Source: Siphonodentalium dalli (Eukaryota > Mollusca > Scaphopoda > Gadilida > Siphonodentaliidae). Taken from it: DNA of 64,000 nt. A program made the position numbers and the translations under genes. Numbering within the stretch: the first letter of the stretch is position 1; each line of letters starts with the position of its first letter. The stretch is from positions 50,650,443 through 50,714,442 of the forward strand of contig CP136068.1 in the NCBI GenBank assembly GCA_032622095.1, given 5' to 3'. Under the pieces are notes generated by a model, which made no database searches, was not told where the DNA came from, and saw nothing but the letters and a program-made list of their open reading frames with translations. Below are positions 36,211 to 48,012 of the stretch, one piece after another.

Positions 36211-36980
36211 CTAGCCGATGAGCCCGACGTTGTCCGGGCTATTCAAAAACCAAATTTCAAGTCGATAGCTCCACCCGTTTCCGAGATCTGGTCTGCGCAT
36301 GCGCGAAGCTGGCGTCGCACGGGCTCGACGACCCGATGAAATTCGTATCCTGGGCAAGATACATTCACATACCAAATTTCAAGTCGATAGCTCCACCCGT
36401 TTCCGAGATCTTGTCTGCGCATGCGCGAAGCTTCCGAGATCTCGTCTGCGCATGCGCGAAGCGGGATGAGCCCGACGTTGTCCGGGCTATTCAAAAACCA
36501 AATTTCAAGTCGATAGCTCCACCCGTTTCCGAGATCTGGTCTGCGCATGCGCGAAGCTGGCGTCGCACGGGCTCGGCGACCCGATAAAATTCGTATCCGG
36601 GGCAAGACACATTCACATACCAAATTTCAAGTCGATATCTCCACCCGTTGTCGAGATCTCGTCTGCGCATGCGCGAAGCTGGCGTCGCACGGGCTCGGCG
36701 ACCCGATAAAATTCGCATCCGGGGCAAGATACATTCACATACCAAATATCAAGTCGATAGCTCCACCCGTTTCCGAGATCTCGTCTGCGCATGCGCGAAG
36801 CGGGCGCCGCACGGGCTCGCCAATACGACAACGTTCACCGCCTTGTCAAACTACACACACGTACCAAGTTTCGTCCCGATCGGTCGAGAATCGTAGATTT
36901 GTATAAATGACAGACAGACAGACAAACAAACAAACATACATACAGACAGAGGTCTTCAAAATATATATGAGATAGATAGA
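36211..36980 (-). repeat. Helitron-like unit 15 (array 5' terminus, different 3' hairpin)
   Basis: It has its own hairpin: AGCCCG at 36221-36226 pairs with CGGGCT at 36235-36240, six nt from CTAG (36211-36214). A second copy of this hairpin region without CTAG lies at about 36470-36495. The outer right end carries GACA/AACA/TACA tracts and finishes ...GATAGATAGA|TTTGCAG, so the array's first minus-strand bases are TC, preceded by host A. Confidence 0.75.
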
Positions 36981-39900
36981 TTTGCAGTTAACAACACACA
37001 AGTTTGCCCATATGTAAAACATGCAGAAAAAAAACTTTATAGGCGGCAAATGTATGCAAAAAACAAAAACAAGAAAGTTAACGTTACCTTGGCAATGAGA
37101 CTGCAAATGTATTACTCATTCAGCAAATAAAATTGGTGATGTGTTTAGTGAAACAGTTAAGTTTGCTTCTAAAACAATTACATATTTTGTAGCAAATAAT
37201 GCCTATAATTGTCATGGTAAACATGTGGTTCTGGTCATTCCAAGTGAGGTCCCCTGATAATTAAACGTACTAAATCTCTCCGTGTCACCTCTTCTGATGC
37301 CAGTACTCGTATCTAGATTCGAGAGTGACCGAATAATAATTCCCGAACCGATCTGAATACAATGCACAGGTCAAATAACGTCTGTGATATCATAATCCGA
37401 TTTATTTGTAATCTTAACTGCACGGCCAACAAACGTTGATGTTTCGTTTACCGTGCAAATGTTCTTTTTCTAAATCGCTAACTGGAGAGTGTTTATTTAT
37501 TTATTTATTTTTTATGACATTGCTTCATTGGCAAAATTAGGCTTATTGCAATCAACTTACATTTGGGGGGATTAGTATCAGGTAATTATATAGAACTGAA
37601 CAATATACATGTATGTGTACAATGTACTGCATATAATCTATGAAACAATAGCGGAGAACAATATTTGCAACGGTTATATTCTCATTCACAAAATGGCACA
37701 TAAGGTATCATTAATTGAGTTAGACAGAACCACAACATCCAGTCTGATATCTTGGATCATATAATAGCTCAATACAAACCTATTTGAAGGTAAAAAAAAA
37801 ATACGTTCCAGATTAGCGTATTTCAAAACAGAATAAAGTCCCATATATATGGCCCCATTTAAGCCTATTTCCTACGGTAATGTATTTTCGCTGTGGACCG
37901 CGCCATTGACGAAATAACGGGTATAAGTTCACAATGGGTTTATTGATGAACACAAGTTTTACTCTGAGTGGCCTTAGGACGATATCTGTCGATTTAACGG
38001 CTAATATCCGCAATCAATGAATCGCTGATCCAAAGTCTAATCTCAAAACTGCCGAAATACGTTGTTTCCAACATGGACGCCAACTACAAACATAGGCGAA
38101 TATAGGCTACTTGTTATGTTTTTGAATGAAACGTGGAATTAATATTCAGCGAGTTTGAAGAAATTTGTGTTTGGATGGTTCTAGCGATTCTGATATGGAC
38201 AATACGTAGACATTTTTACGTACTTTAACTAGGATGGCCGCTGTTAGGAGGCGAGAGAAAACACACCATTCTGGACTTGGGGTAAGTTAGTCACTTGATA
38301 TCAGTCTGAAATCACGATCTGGTTAAGGCAACATGGCGGATTGCGCTCCAAAATTCCCCTAATAAAATTCGCCTTTGAATTTTCTCTGGTATCGAAATAG
38401 GTCAATAAATACCTCAACTACGACCAGTCTGTATCCCAAAAAAAATACAACTTCGAACACGATGCTTGGGTCCAGCCATGTGCGCGACATGGAACAGAAA
38501 AGAGCGTTCCGTGTTACTCTATTCCTGATATGGTAGAACTAAAGAGCGTTTTTTGTGAGAAAAATTGAAAACAACTGGAACCTGACTGTGGCCATAACAA
38601 GTACATCTGTGTTTTTCAGAGCATATGGAGCAGGTATATGAATATTTCGTATATGTGTCAACATATCTATACCTCCTTCCAAACTACGTATATTAGACGA
38701 AATTGGGAGCTCGAATGAGCCATGTGTGTTTAATTTTAGTTCAAATTCAAATATGTTTATTCTCACTAAACCATATACAAATACAGTATTTGAGAAAAAA
38801 TAATAAAGTGAAATACATGTAATGAAATATATATACATAATACCCTACGTGTTATAGGTATCTCGAGGTGTGTGGTGATTTTTCGTCATTTGGCTGCATA
38901 ACGTTATCCTTATTATACACTGAGAGAGACTGTAAAAGTAAAAGCCATTCTGATCCTAATATGGGAGAAACTTTTGATATATATATATATATGTTTGACG
39001 TGCACAGGTCTGAGACAATCTCATCACATTTCTTCTTTAGTATAATTAATGCATGGATCAGTTTTGATACAGAACTCTGTTATATATAGGAATGTACACG
39101 TATGATTCAGGGGAGAAGCTCATATCGAACATGTTGACCACACCTGGATGTTTGAATTGACCCATTGGTCGAGATTCCACAAAACTTATTGTTAAAGCTT
39201 AGTTCTATAATTTAGATCTTCCAAAAAATACAATATATATTGTTGTGTAGTTTATATATATATATATATATAATTCATAACTATGTGATTATATGTCGAT
39301 CGGGTACTTTGTGATACAAATAAGGCGAACGGGTCTATTGTGTCACTTTAACTGGTCTTTCATCCTTTCACAACTGAATGATCTCGCCGATCGAGCATCC
39401 AGTCATCAAAGGTTTACTTGATTTGATAACGGATAACTATATTATACAGCCTATCGGGATGACACCGCTCACCGAGACACACAATCACATCAGGCTGGGC
39501 GGGGGGCATATGCAGGCAATCTATCGCTCTCATCGCATCGATGATTCAGACAGCTATAAACGCACGATTTAGTCGAATTTTCACGGGGTTATTTCGGTCG
39601 GTGTGTGATCTCTCGGGGCCGGTTCATTCTGTTTTCGGTAATCGTCGATTACTGCCGTTATATTGTGTAGATGTAAGACACTTGTCGAATGTTAAAGGGG
39701 CACTTTGATTATTGCGACATAACGAAGAAGCGGGCCCCGTTGGTTCAGAGTGCCCGGATGAAGATAATTAATCGAGTGTGCTTCTCACAGTACGAGCTAA
39801 CTGCATGGCCTCCTATAGCCTGATACCGGAGTACGCTGTGTATGTCTCTTTGGAAAGCAGACGAAATTCCTAAACGATGTACATCTGTTAGTAATTTCGT

Positions 39901-40382
39901 CGGCTTTTCTAAGACAGGCTATTTGGCCATGCGTTTGTCACAACAGACCTGTTTCTTACGTGCATGCATAATTCGTGTTTATTGATAGTAATGATGAAAA
40001 GAGTAACGGCTTGTATTAATCGAATAATATAAATGAAGTTAGTTTGCCGCGTATCGTAATCAGGATGGACTTTATTTTACCTATAGACCATTTTACAGAT
40101 AACCATTTTGACTGTTGCATTGTGGGCCAGAAAGTATCCAAATAAAGCCACGTGCTTTACGGTCGCATGCATTTACTATGGGGCATTTAGGGTGGGTCTA
40201 TAAAACTAATTATAACTTTGGTATCTGTCATAGTTTACGCGATAAATTTTAAACATATATCAGGGACATGTACCCCTTCTAGAATGTTCAAAAACATTTC
40301 CAGTTGCTTGTCGTATTTTAAATGATTTTATGCGATGAAATAATGCGAAAATTTAGAAAATTGCACTATAATTTCTCAATAC
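36981..40382. other. No gene recognised
   Basis: Starts with the host sequence TTTGCAGTTAAC next to the array. TA tracts lie near 38976 and 39255. A block at 38498-38560 bordered by AAAGAGCGTT motifs has an inverted relative near 54140-54195. The stretch 39370-39660 is less AT-rich and of higher complexity than its surroundings, but no frame or splice pair in it is convincing. Confidence 0.4.
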
Positions 40383-41303
40383 TTTGCGGTTTTAGTAAAC
40401 GCCTGATAAAAGTATTTCTATTGGGAATTTTTACACCAAATTTTCAGAGAATATAGAGTAAACACAGTACTATCGGAATATCGTAAAGGAGTTCTGTGCA
40501 TTTGGGATTGATTAACCCTCAGACTGCCGAAGCTGTCGTCAATAAATTCGCTTTTTCGTGTTCGACGAAAATGAAACTTGTCTGTTTAAAGGTCCCATTT
40601 CGTGTCGAATGGTGAATTTGGCTGCAACATCACCCGTGATGTTTTACTTCAACTTTCAAAAGAGGAAGTTTGAACACATTTTGTATTGTTTTGTTTTTTT
40701 TGCCTAGAACAATATCCAATGATTGCGTCCATTAAAAACCTTCTTGCGCAAAAGCGCCGCTACACGATAAAGAGCGTTTTCATTTACAATCGTTTTTACT
40801 CGTTTTCAAAACTGATGTATATTGTTTTGTGAATGCTCATTGGTCACGCTATTTATTTTACGTATTTTTTTCTGTTGTATTTGAACATTTGTTACACAGG
40901 CTTCGCGATTATTAACTTCAACTGATAAGCGCCGACTGCGCAACGTATGCGCTCAACAGTTTGTCTCAAATAAATTGTTATAAAAACACAGGTTTATGGC
41001 CGCGGACATAAGCCGATTAAGTGTGATGTAATTTATCCATGAACTTGACAACTGGAGATTATATCACCATTCGACACGAAAATTGGACCTTTAAACAAAA
41101 CAGACAAGTTTCATTTTCGTCGAACGCGAAAAAAAGAATTTATTGACGGCAGCTTCGGCAGTCTGAGGGTTAATCAATCCCAAATGCACAGAACTCCTTT
41201 GCGATATTCCGATAGTACTGTGTTTACTCTATATTCTCTGAAAATTTGGTGTAAAATTTCCCAATAGAACGACTTTTATCAGGCGTTTACTAAAACCGCA
41301 AAC
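40383..41303. mobile_element. Inverted-repeat element with arms of about 235 bp
   Basis: The arm 40383-40615 and the reverse complement of 41064-41303 agree at about 95% by eye, both starting TTTGCGGTTTTAGTAAACGC. The 448-bp spacer is unrelated to the arms and contains no recognisable gene. No direct repeat is visible at the borders, so this could be a DNA transposon that lost its target duplication, or an inverted duplication. A transcript through it would form a very long hairpin. Confidence 0.75.
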
Positions 41304-42348
41304 TTATTCCCTTCCCTATATATTCCTTATTTTCAAAAATGTCGCTTTCGGCTGACTTGACGGCATGGGTGTGTGGCCCGCCCCGAATACCACATAGAAA
41401 CTCCGACCTCCACCCATCACCCCCCCCCCCCCCCCCCCAGTGGCACCACCCCGAGTGGTGAAAATTGGGTATGGACCATTTTCGAGAATGGTGGTGGTGG
41501 GCCTACCTCCCAACCCAAAACATATAATAGCTTACTATATAGAGACTGGGACTCATATAATATATAATATTAGTCCCAGCTACATGTAGCTAGAAATGTG
41601 AACAGCAGACATCCTGAGATACAAACAATATATATTATTGATTGTTTGATTTTCCAACCAGTATTTAGTGGGGGGAATGTGTTGTTTTTAGACCAACAGC
41701 AGTATATTCTTCTACTTTTGGTCCAAAGTTTGGTCGGAATGGCTATCGGTTGAACAATTTAGGTTTAGAGGGTGTCAGGTTGGACATTTCATTTGGAAAT
41801 GTTTGAGGTACCATTTGGAAAGTTCAACTGGGAGGGGGGGGTGCAAAGTAGTATTTCGAGAACACTTGACTTTGGTCTGGTTCAAGGTACGTACATTTGG
41901 AAATGTCAAGGTGGACAAACCCAAGTTTCCCAACCACCCACCAATGGGGACCATCTACATGTAGCCACCTCCCCGATTATAAGGTATAAGAACACATTGG
42001 CTACATGGATGCGACTAGAGATCTCCATTGTGGGGGGGTCTCCAACGATAACTTACTATTATTATCACAGCTCTCAGTTAGTGGCCAAGACATAAATGCT
42101 ATACGTGTAAGCATTCTCTCCAGTCAATTATTTACCAGATCGACATACTTCTAAGTTAGGAATGAAATAGACACGACAAGAGAAAAATGTAATCCTGTCC
42201 ATTTTGGTCAATACATGTAGGCGATCACTACCATAAATATGGTAATATAAATTTTTGCCTCAAGGCGACATATAATATTTCCGAATGCCATGCTACATGA
42301 AACTAAATATGAAATGTTCCAGATACCATAAAATCTCTTACAGGTACC
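41304..42348. other. No gene recognised; 19-nt poly-C and a small hairpin
   Basis: A run of 19 C lies at 41420-41438. A short hairpin with TGGGACT and AGTCCCA arms at about 41547-41578 has a close relative at 42824-42860. The remaining open frames are unsupported. Confidence 0.4.
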
Positions 42349-42783
42349 GGTACTTAATCCGATCAGAGGGTCCCCATATAATCACATTCCAACAACAACA
42401 TTTTTTGAAATGACGCTTCAGTTTCAGAATCTAATAATTGCCCAAAAATAATGAAAAACACCATCAACTATAGTATAAAATTGCACAAAACCTGTTATTT
42501 ATCACCATTTTGTTCAACGAAATTTTACCGGTTTGTCAAATATCTGACACAAAAAGCCACTTGATTTTAGAGTTTAATATCCATCTTTGCCCGCAATTTG
42601 GTCAATGAAATTCTTCTCGTTGACTGTCTATTGGGCCACTATAATTAAAATAATAGATTTATAACATCGATATCTGATCACTCTGAGCTGTGGTGGGTGG
42701 GTTCCTCGACTCGAATCAAATATTTTTTACCCCCGAAGTCAAGGAAATAGTAATTTGCGACCGTTAATTCGGATTGAGTACCT
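42349..42783 (-). mobile_element. TTAA-type MITE, family 1, copy 2 (diverged)
   Basis: Aligns along most of its length, in inverse orientation, with 6000-6428. The right end reads CGGATTGAGTACCT followed by TTAA (42784-42787). The left end (GGTACTTAATCCGAT) is mutated and its TTAA is lost. Confidence 0.7.
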
Positions 42784-42787
42784 TTAA

Positions 42788-45700
42788 TATCTAACAGCAA
42801 CCATATCTCAACCCCACTACAATCTGGGACTAATATATGTTATACATGTATTAGTCCCAGCTACAATCAGTGAACCTGATGAATAATTTTAACAGCATCT
42901 GAAAATGAAAGAAACATCCCGCACCTTGTCTACGATATAATGAAAGCCATAATTGTAAATCAATCAGCTCTGCGTGTACCGGTATACATGTATATGTACA
43001 CATATTGGACCCACATGAATTGCTATATTCTCCATATTAATTTAAAACGAGCGCACCACTTTAACAAACTCATTATTGAGTATTATATCAATAGCGATGT
43101 GTTTGTTAAAGTGGCAAGGTCATTTTAGATTTATACTCCTTTTAACATCAGTAGGCCTACACAATCATTCGTTGCATAACTTTCATTAAATTTTCCTAGT
43201 ACTGAATATAAACAGTACTGGTACAACACTAGCAGTACTTGAACCGACCATACTGTAGGTGTCTGGCCTGTTTATTACCTTTTTAATTTGTTGATAGTTC
43301 ATTCAGACAACATCCTCTAAGTTGCCTAATAATAGAGACAAACTAATAATAGTGATGGTGGGATTTTTTAGCTAAAATTAATAATAGTAACCACAGCAAT
43401 TTCACTCTATGTCTCTTAGTGATCTGATCATGGGAAGTGTTCTCCAAATATAATAACAGTGTTGACACTATCATATTATTGACACTATTATTGCACATGA
43501 GAGTACCGTTACTAGTACATGTAGATGCTAATATGAGTAAGTCATTATCAAGTCTGGCTCTTCTTGAATTCAACTATCATAGTGATATTCAACTACATGT
43601 ATTATAGCTTAATTGTACTACCATACACAATGTATACTGGTACGGTATATACGTAAACTCCAGGTTTTCTCTGTTTTTACTAAAACTTCATGGAATCATC
43701 TCACTTCGTAATGCACAACCACATTAAAGTTTACATGTATATAACACTATAATTTTAAAAGAGAAAATGAGAAGGCATCAGATTCCAATATAAAAAGAAT
43801 TCTACAGCTTATTGCAGGAGACCTGTTATATGTGCATGTATGCCATTTGAATGACATTTTAATAACTTCTCACCAAGATGATTTCAAAATTCTAACTACT
43901 AGTACAAGTAAATCAGTTAAATAATCAAAAATGCCAGCACCGATATATATACTGTACTACATGTAGTAGGTACCGTACATGAGATATTGTCACCACTTCA
44001 TAATAGTTGAATATATATGGTACATGTACCGGTACAATGGAATTCAAGTTGTATCAGACCTGTTGTTTGGCATAACCAATGTACCAGTAAGTGACTTTGG
44101 TGATCACTGTTAGTCATTGATTTTGATAACATAAGTTCATGATTTTTACAAAATAATTTTAATGAATCAAAACCATGTGCAGCCGCATGTGTAACATGTA
44201 ACTGTCTTTGTCCATTAGTCATTATCCAAGTCTGGTTTAGTCTTGATCTAATGATCAAAGGCGGAATGTTACTAGTATGTACCGGTAACTTATTATCATG
44301 ATCCGGGAGTACTGATGAATTATAATCCATTTCACAGCATTGTCCATGTCTGCATGTATCATGACATGTTTGGTAAACATCCTCACTCGATTCACTGACA
44401 CTGGTGAGTGGTGCCATTGCCATTCTAATTCTCCATATCATGTTCTACCCTTCACAAGTTCACACACATGTAGCTACTGTACTTCTAATCAGTCTAATGT
44501 ACTATTCAGAATGATAGAATCTGAATGAACATTCAATGACCTTTTACGGCATCAGCGTTGACTGCATTTCAGCGTTGACTGCATTTCAGCATTGAAGGGA
44601 TGAGGAGTCCAGAATAGAACTATAATCATCATATTTTGCAATAATCATTACATTCACATTGTTTGCATTCTTCCATTGGGGTCAATCAGTGCTATTCTGT
44701 ATTCACTTATTCGAGTCAATCAATGTCCATGATAATAACAGCTGAATACGGCATAGTCTGACCTGCCACACTCAGTGACTCACACACAGTGACCAGTCCA
44801 GTGTTAGTTCAGTCATGAACGTAGTGCGCATCCTTCTACGCTGGAAGCAGCAATCTGCGAAAGCGGCCATGTTGACCAACTTCACCAAGTCCAGTGTGCG
44901 ATATTCGGATTGGTCCCGTCACTTCACATGATATTTTCTGATAATTAAGCGGTATTTCTAACATCCAACGGGTTAAAACAGTCTATATCTAATCCGTTGT
45001 GTACACGAAAGAATGAGATACACATTTTCTGCGAATAATGAACGAAACAAGCAGATATGACAGATGAAAAAACTATTTATTTTTAACACATAAAAATTCG
45101 GAAATTCCACACCGGAAGTGTGAAATAACGTACTCTAACTCTGGGAACAATTTATCCCCAATTTCATGTACAAGAATGTTTAAACATTATCATAACATAT
45201 TCGACTTGTTTTTAATTTGTTTTCGTGAAAAGGAATGATAAAAGGCACAATAAACATATCTAGAACGACAACTAAATCCAAATTAGCCATTTCCCCGTCA
45301 TATTTCGGTCAGGCAAGCGAGGTACAAAAATGTATGAATCTGAGTACGAAAGTCGGAGTGTTCCTCTATCGTATTGCAATAATCGCCAACCTATTATAAT
45401 ATAAAAAGCTATGCAGGGGGATAACTCGGAGAAAAAAATTATTGTTGCGGAAAAAGTCTCATTGTGAGACTTTAACGCAAACTTCACATTTTGGTTTGAT
45501 TGGACCGCCTTCGTCGTACATGTATATATCACGGTGGGGAATCACGTGGTTTCAAGTTGATGAGTATCACGCATTCAGTGTGCCCAGGGGCACAACAGCT
45601 TGGGGTGTGGACAGCTAAAAACAAAGAGGACATAACGTGCCTTTTTGTGCAACAAGAGTACAAAAGCTATATTGTCATGAGAGCAAAGTATATGTCGATT

Positions 45701-46932
45701 ATGGTAGCTAAGTATACATTCGACACCTGTCGCACAATGATTTACTATACTGATAAGAATTATGAATAGCGTATAGTAGTTCGGACAGTCCAAAAACCTT
45801 TTCGTACAATTGACGACTAGCATTATATTGTGAGAATGGTGCCGTTCAAACCTCTTGCCACTTACGTCAAGGTGATACAGTTATGTTTGAAAGAACACAA
45901 GTTCTACTGACGTGGTATCACATCCGTAACTCCTATCAGTAGTTGTTCATTATGCGAAAGATGTTCGTTCTTTCTTTTTTTTTACTTTTTTTTTTTTTTT
46001 TATAAAATGTTTTAGTATTGCTATTGAATGGAAAATTTGGCAAAATGTTGTCTTTTTTTTTGTTGGTGTTTATGCTTTACGTGTCAGACTAAGGGTGGAT
46101 ACACACATGCATGTATGATATCTCTAAATATCGTATATTTGTTTTACATGGATCATAAACACCCGAAGACAACCCAATCATTGCGGCCGTGTTTGACAAC
46201 AGCGAGTCAAGCTCTGAATGTAAAGAGAGCCGTTGACTCGGACGAAGTCGTCAGGCCGCTAAAATAATTATTCGCCTCATAACCCAAATGGTGGACTTTC
46301 TGTTCAAATCACTGCCAGTCTTCTCTTGGTTTTTATACCAGTGATGGCCTCACGATTTCCCCAACGCTGGGGCTATGATCCCCAAAATGAATGGGGGCTA
46401 TATTATGCCGGAAGCTACCGGACTGACCATTGCATAGTTCCTCGACGGGGGGATGCAGCACCCTGAGTCCTGACCCCTGAAGCCACTCCTGGTTTATAAA
46501 TATTGTAGTTGACTACAATTAGTAGTGGTGTTGCTGTGTGTCTTCATTCGGGAAAATGATTGTCTAGCTACGAGTTCCCAACTATGTCATCTTTCATCTC
46601 TTGTGTTATGCATGTACGCAAAATTTACAACTATTTAAGTAAAACATTATATTGTACATTCTTGCCCAGATAATCCCGACTGATACATTTAACTAACTCC
46701 CTTAGTTATTCGAAGCTTTCGTGAACCAGCCCCCTCCCCCAATCATGGATTATGGTCGAAAATGTTATAATTCAAGCCTGTACAGACTAAAGTTGTTACA
46801 GTTAGGAACTTGTTCAACCTTTGGCTTGAGAAACGTACACTGTTATGTAAATTCTGGGTGAAAATGGGGGCGTGTCACTCTTTTTAATTTCAACGCTGCA
46901 TTAATTGTTTGGCGCTGTAATGGATCCCAATT
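42788..46932. other. No gene recognised; AT-rich, TACATGTA-rich
   Basis: About 4 kb without a supported gene. TACATGTA or close variants are frequent (for example near 42983, 43519, 43592, 43730, 43960, 44026). A small tandem repeat of GTTGACTGCATTTCAGC lies at 44564-44598. A less AT-rich patch at 44760-44930 contains GCGGCCATGTTGACC, a YY1-like motif that could mark a promoter, but no exon can be defined. T tracts occur at 45977-46002. Confidence 0.4.
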
Positions 46933-47364
46933 GTGACCCGCCATATCACATCCAGTCGTAAGTCGGGATTGTTTTACCCTGTGCCAGTGCATTCTCTTAT
47001 ATATGCGAGTCGACCATAGGTCGCCTCGCATATATAAGAGAATGCATTGGCCTAACTTTTTTTTACAATTTTAATAATTTTTTCTTGTATTCTTTAACAA
47101 TTTTATAATTTCACCCATACAGAGCCCCAGACAAACATGAGCAGACGGTACTCTTCTATATGTTTCTATGTATGTGTGGGGCTCCCTGCAGGGTAATGGA
47201 TGTTTTTTATTTTATGTCCTAAAAATTGTAAGAAACATTTATAGGCCAATGCATTCTCTTATATATGCGAGGCGACCTATGGTCGACTCGCATATATAAG
47301 AGAATGCATTGACACAGGGTAAACAAAATCCCGACTTACGACTGGATTTGATATGGCGGGTCAC
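46933..47364 (+). mobile_element. Double-hairpin MITE, copy 1 (complete)
   Basis: Terminal inverted repeats of about 120 bp start GTGACCCGCCATATC and end GATATGGCGGGTCAC. Each arm contains its own palindrome: GCATTCTCTTATATATGCGA ... TCGCATATATAAGAGAATGC around a CGACC-ATA-GGTCG core. AATT lies outside both ends (or CAATTG if the outer base is counted as target), a probable target duplication. The interior of about 190 bp holds CTCCCTGCAGGG. No coding capacity. Confidence 0.85.
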
Positions 47365-48012
47365 AATTGAATATTATCACATGAGCTCGCTTCAAGTTAT
47401 CCGAGCAATCTCAAACACCGGTGTCTTCATAAAAGAGCTTCAAATTCTGCATATTTTATTTTTGTTTTTGGATGACCCTGTTTCCAAGAAATGACGAGAA
47501 ACAAATCAAGTATAAAATTGACGGACTCAAATCCACTTTTCGAAATGAATTAACACTCGTGAAAAACAGCAACAGAAATCAGACATAATTTATTCATTTC
47601 GTCATCCATGAAAGAAGACATGTTTATGACTGGCCTGGAATTTGTTGATAGCAGTTAGCTTGATAATGGCTTATAACTACTCACTGGTCTCGCCTGTTAA
47701 AATGGACCGATCATGCGCAGGAGATTAATGCTATCAATGATTGGTGTGTGATTGGAATACATGGGTTTTTACATAGAGAAATTACATACAAGTGTGTATC
47801 CACCCTAAAGAAACGTTTCTAGAAGTTGTGTCATTGGTAGCTTCCCCTGCCCTGAATTTCGTTTTGAAGTAGTATTTTTTAAAGTGTTCAATTATCAAAA
47901 TTACTTTAAAATTATTATAAACATTACTAACAAATCATAAACTCTCTCTCTATATATAGTACGTTAATACAAACAATTTAGTTTGGTGAACACCTGTCTT
48001 GAATAATTTCAG
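47365..48012 (+). other. Probable intron end upstream of the large exon
   Basis: AT-rich sequence ending in a 3' splice acceptor, TTGAATAATTTCAG, with AG at 48011-48012. No branch point or upstream exon could be identified with confidence, and no other gene is seen. Confidence 0.45.

Larger units (their letters stand above)
14689..36980 (-). mobile_element. Head-to-tail array of 15 non-autonomous Helitron-like units
   Basis: Read on the minus strand, every unit ends in a GC-rich hairpin (typically CCGCC, loop GGT, GGCGG), then GCTAACCTG and CTAG. This is the Helitron 3' signature: hairpin about 10 nt before CTRR. Units start with TC in a TCTA-rich, TATATATTTTGAGA leader. At 11 of 14 internal junctions CTAG is followed at once by TC; the other three have lost the four bases TCTA. 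Host A precedes the first TC (at 36981) and host T follows the last CTAG (at 14688), as in Helitron insertion into A^T. No Rep/helicase is encoded, so the units are non-autonomous. Interiors hold 122-bp repeats, CA tracts and blocks containing AAGTTTGAGCTCAATCGG. Short open frames are repeat by-products. Confidence 0.82.

Noticed and set aside
36211-36245. GATGAGCCC...GGGC at unit 15 looks like part of a hammerhead ribozyme
   Set aside because: The second core element (GAAA after the stem) and the cleavage triplet context are missing; it fits a Helitron 3' hairpin.
17553-36906. Many arginine-rich open frames of 60-180 codons inside the array, repeated almost identically
   Set aside because: They occur on both strands and in several frames of the same 122-bp repeat, and nucleotide identity between units is as high as protein identity. 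They are repeat by-products.
44815-44930. Short frames around a GGCCATGTTG (YY1-like) motif as a possible first exon
   Set aside because: Frames on both strands are under 40 codons and no matching splice donor was found. It is noted only as a possible promoter.
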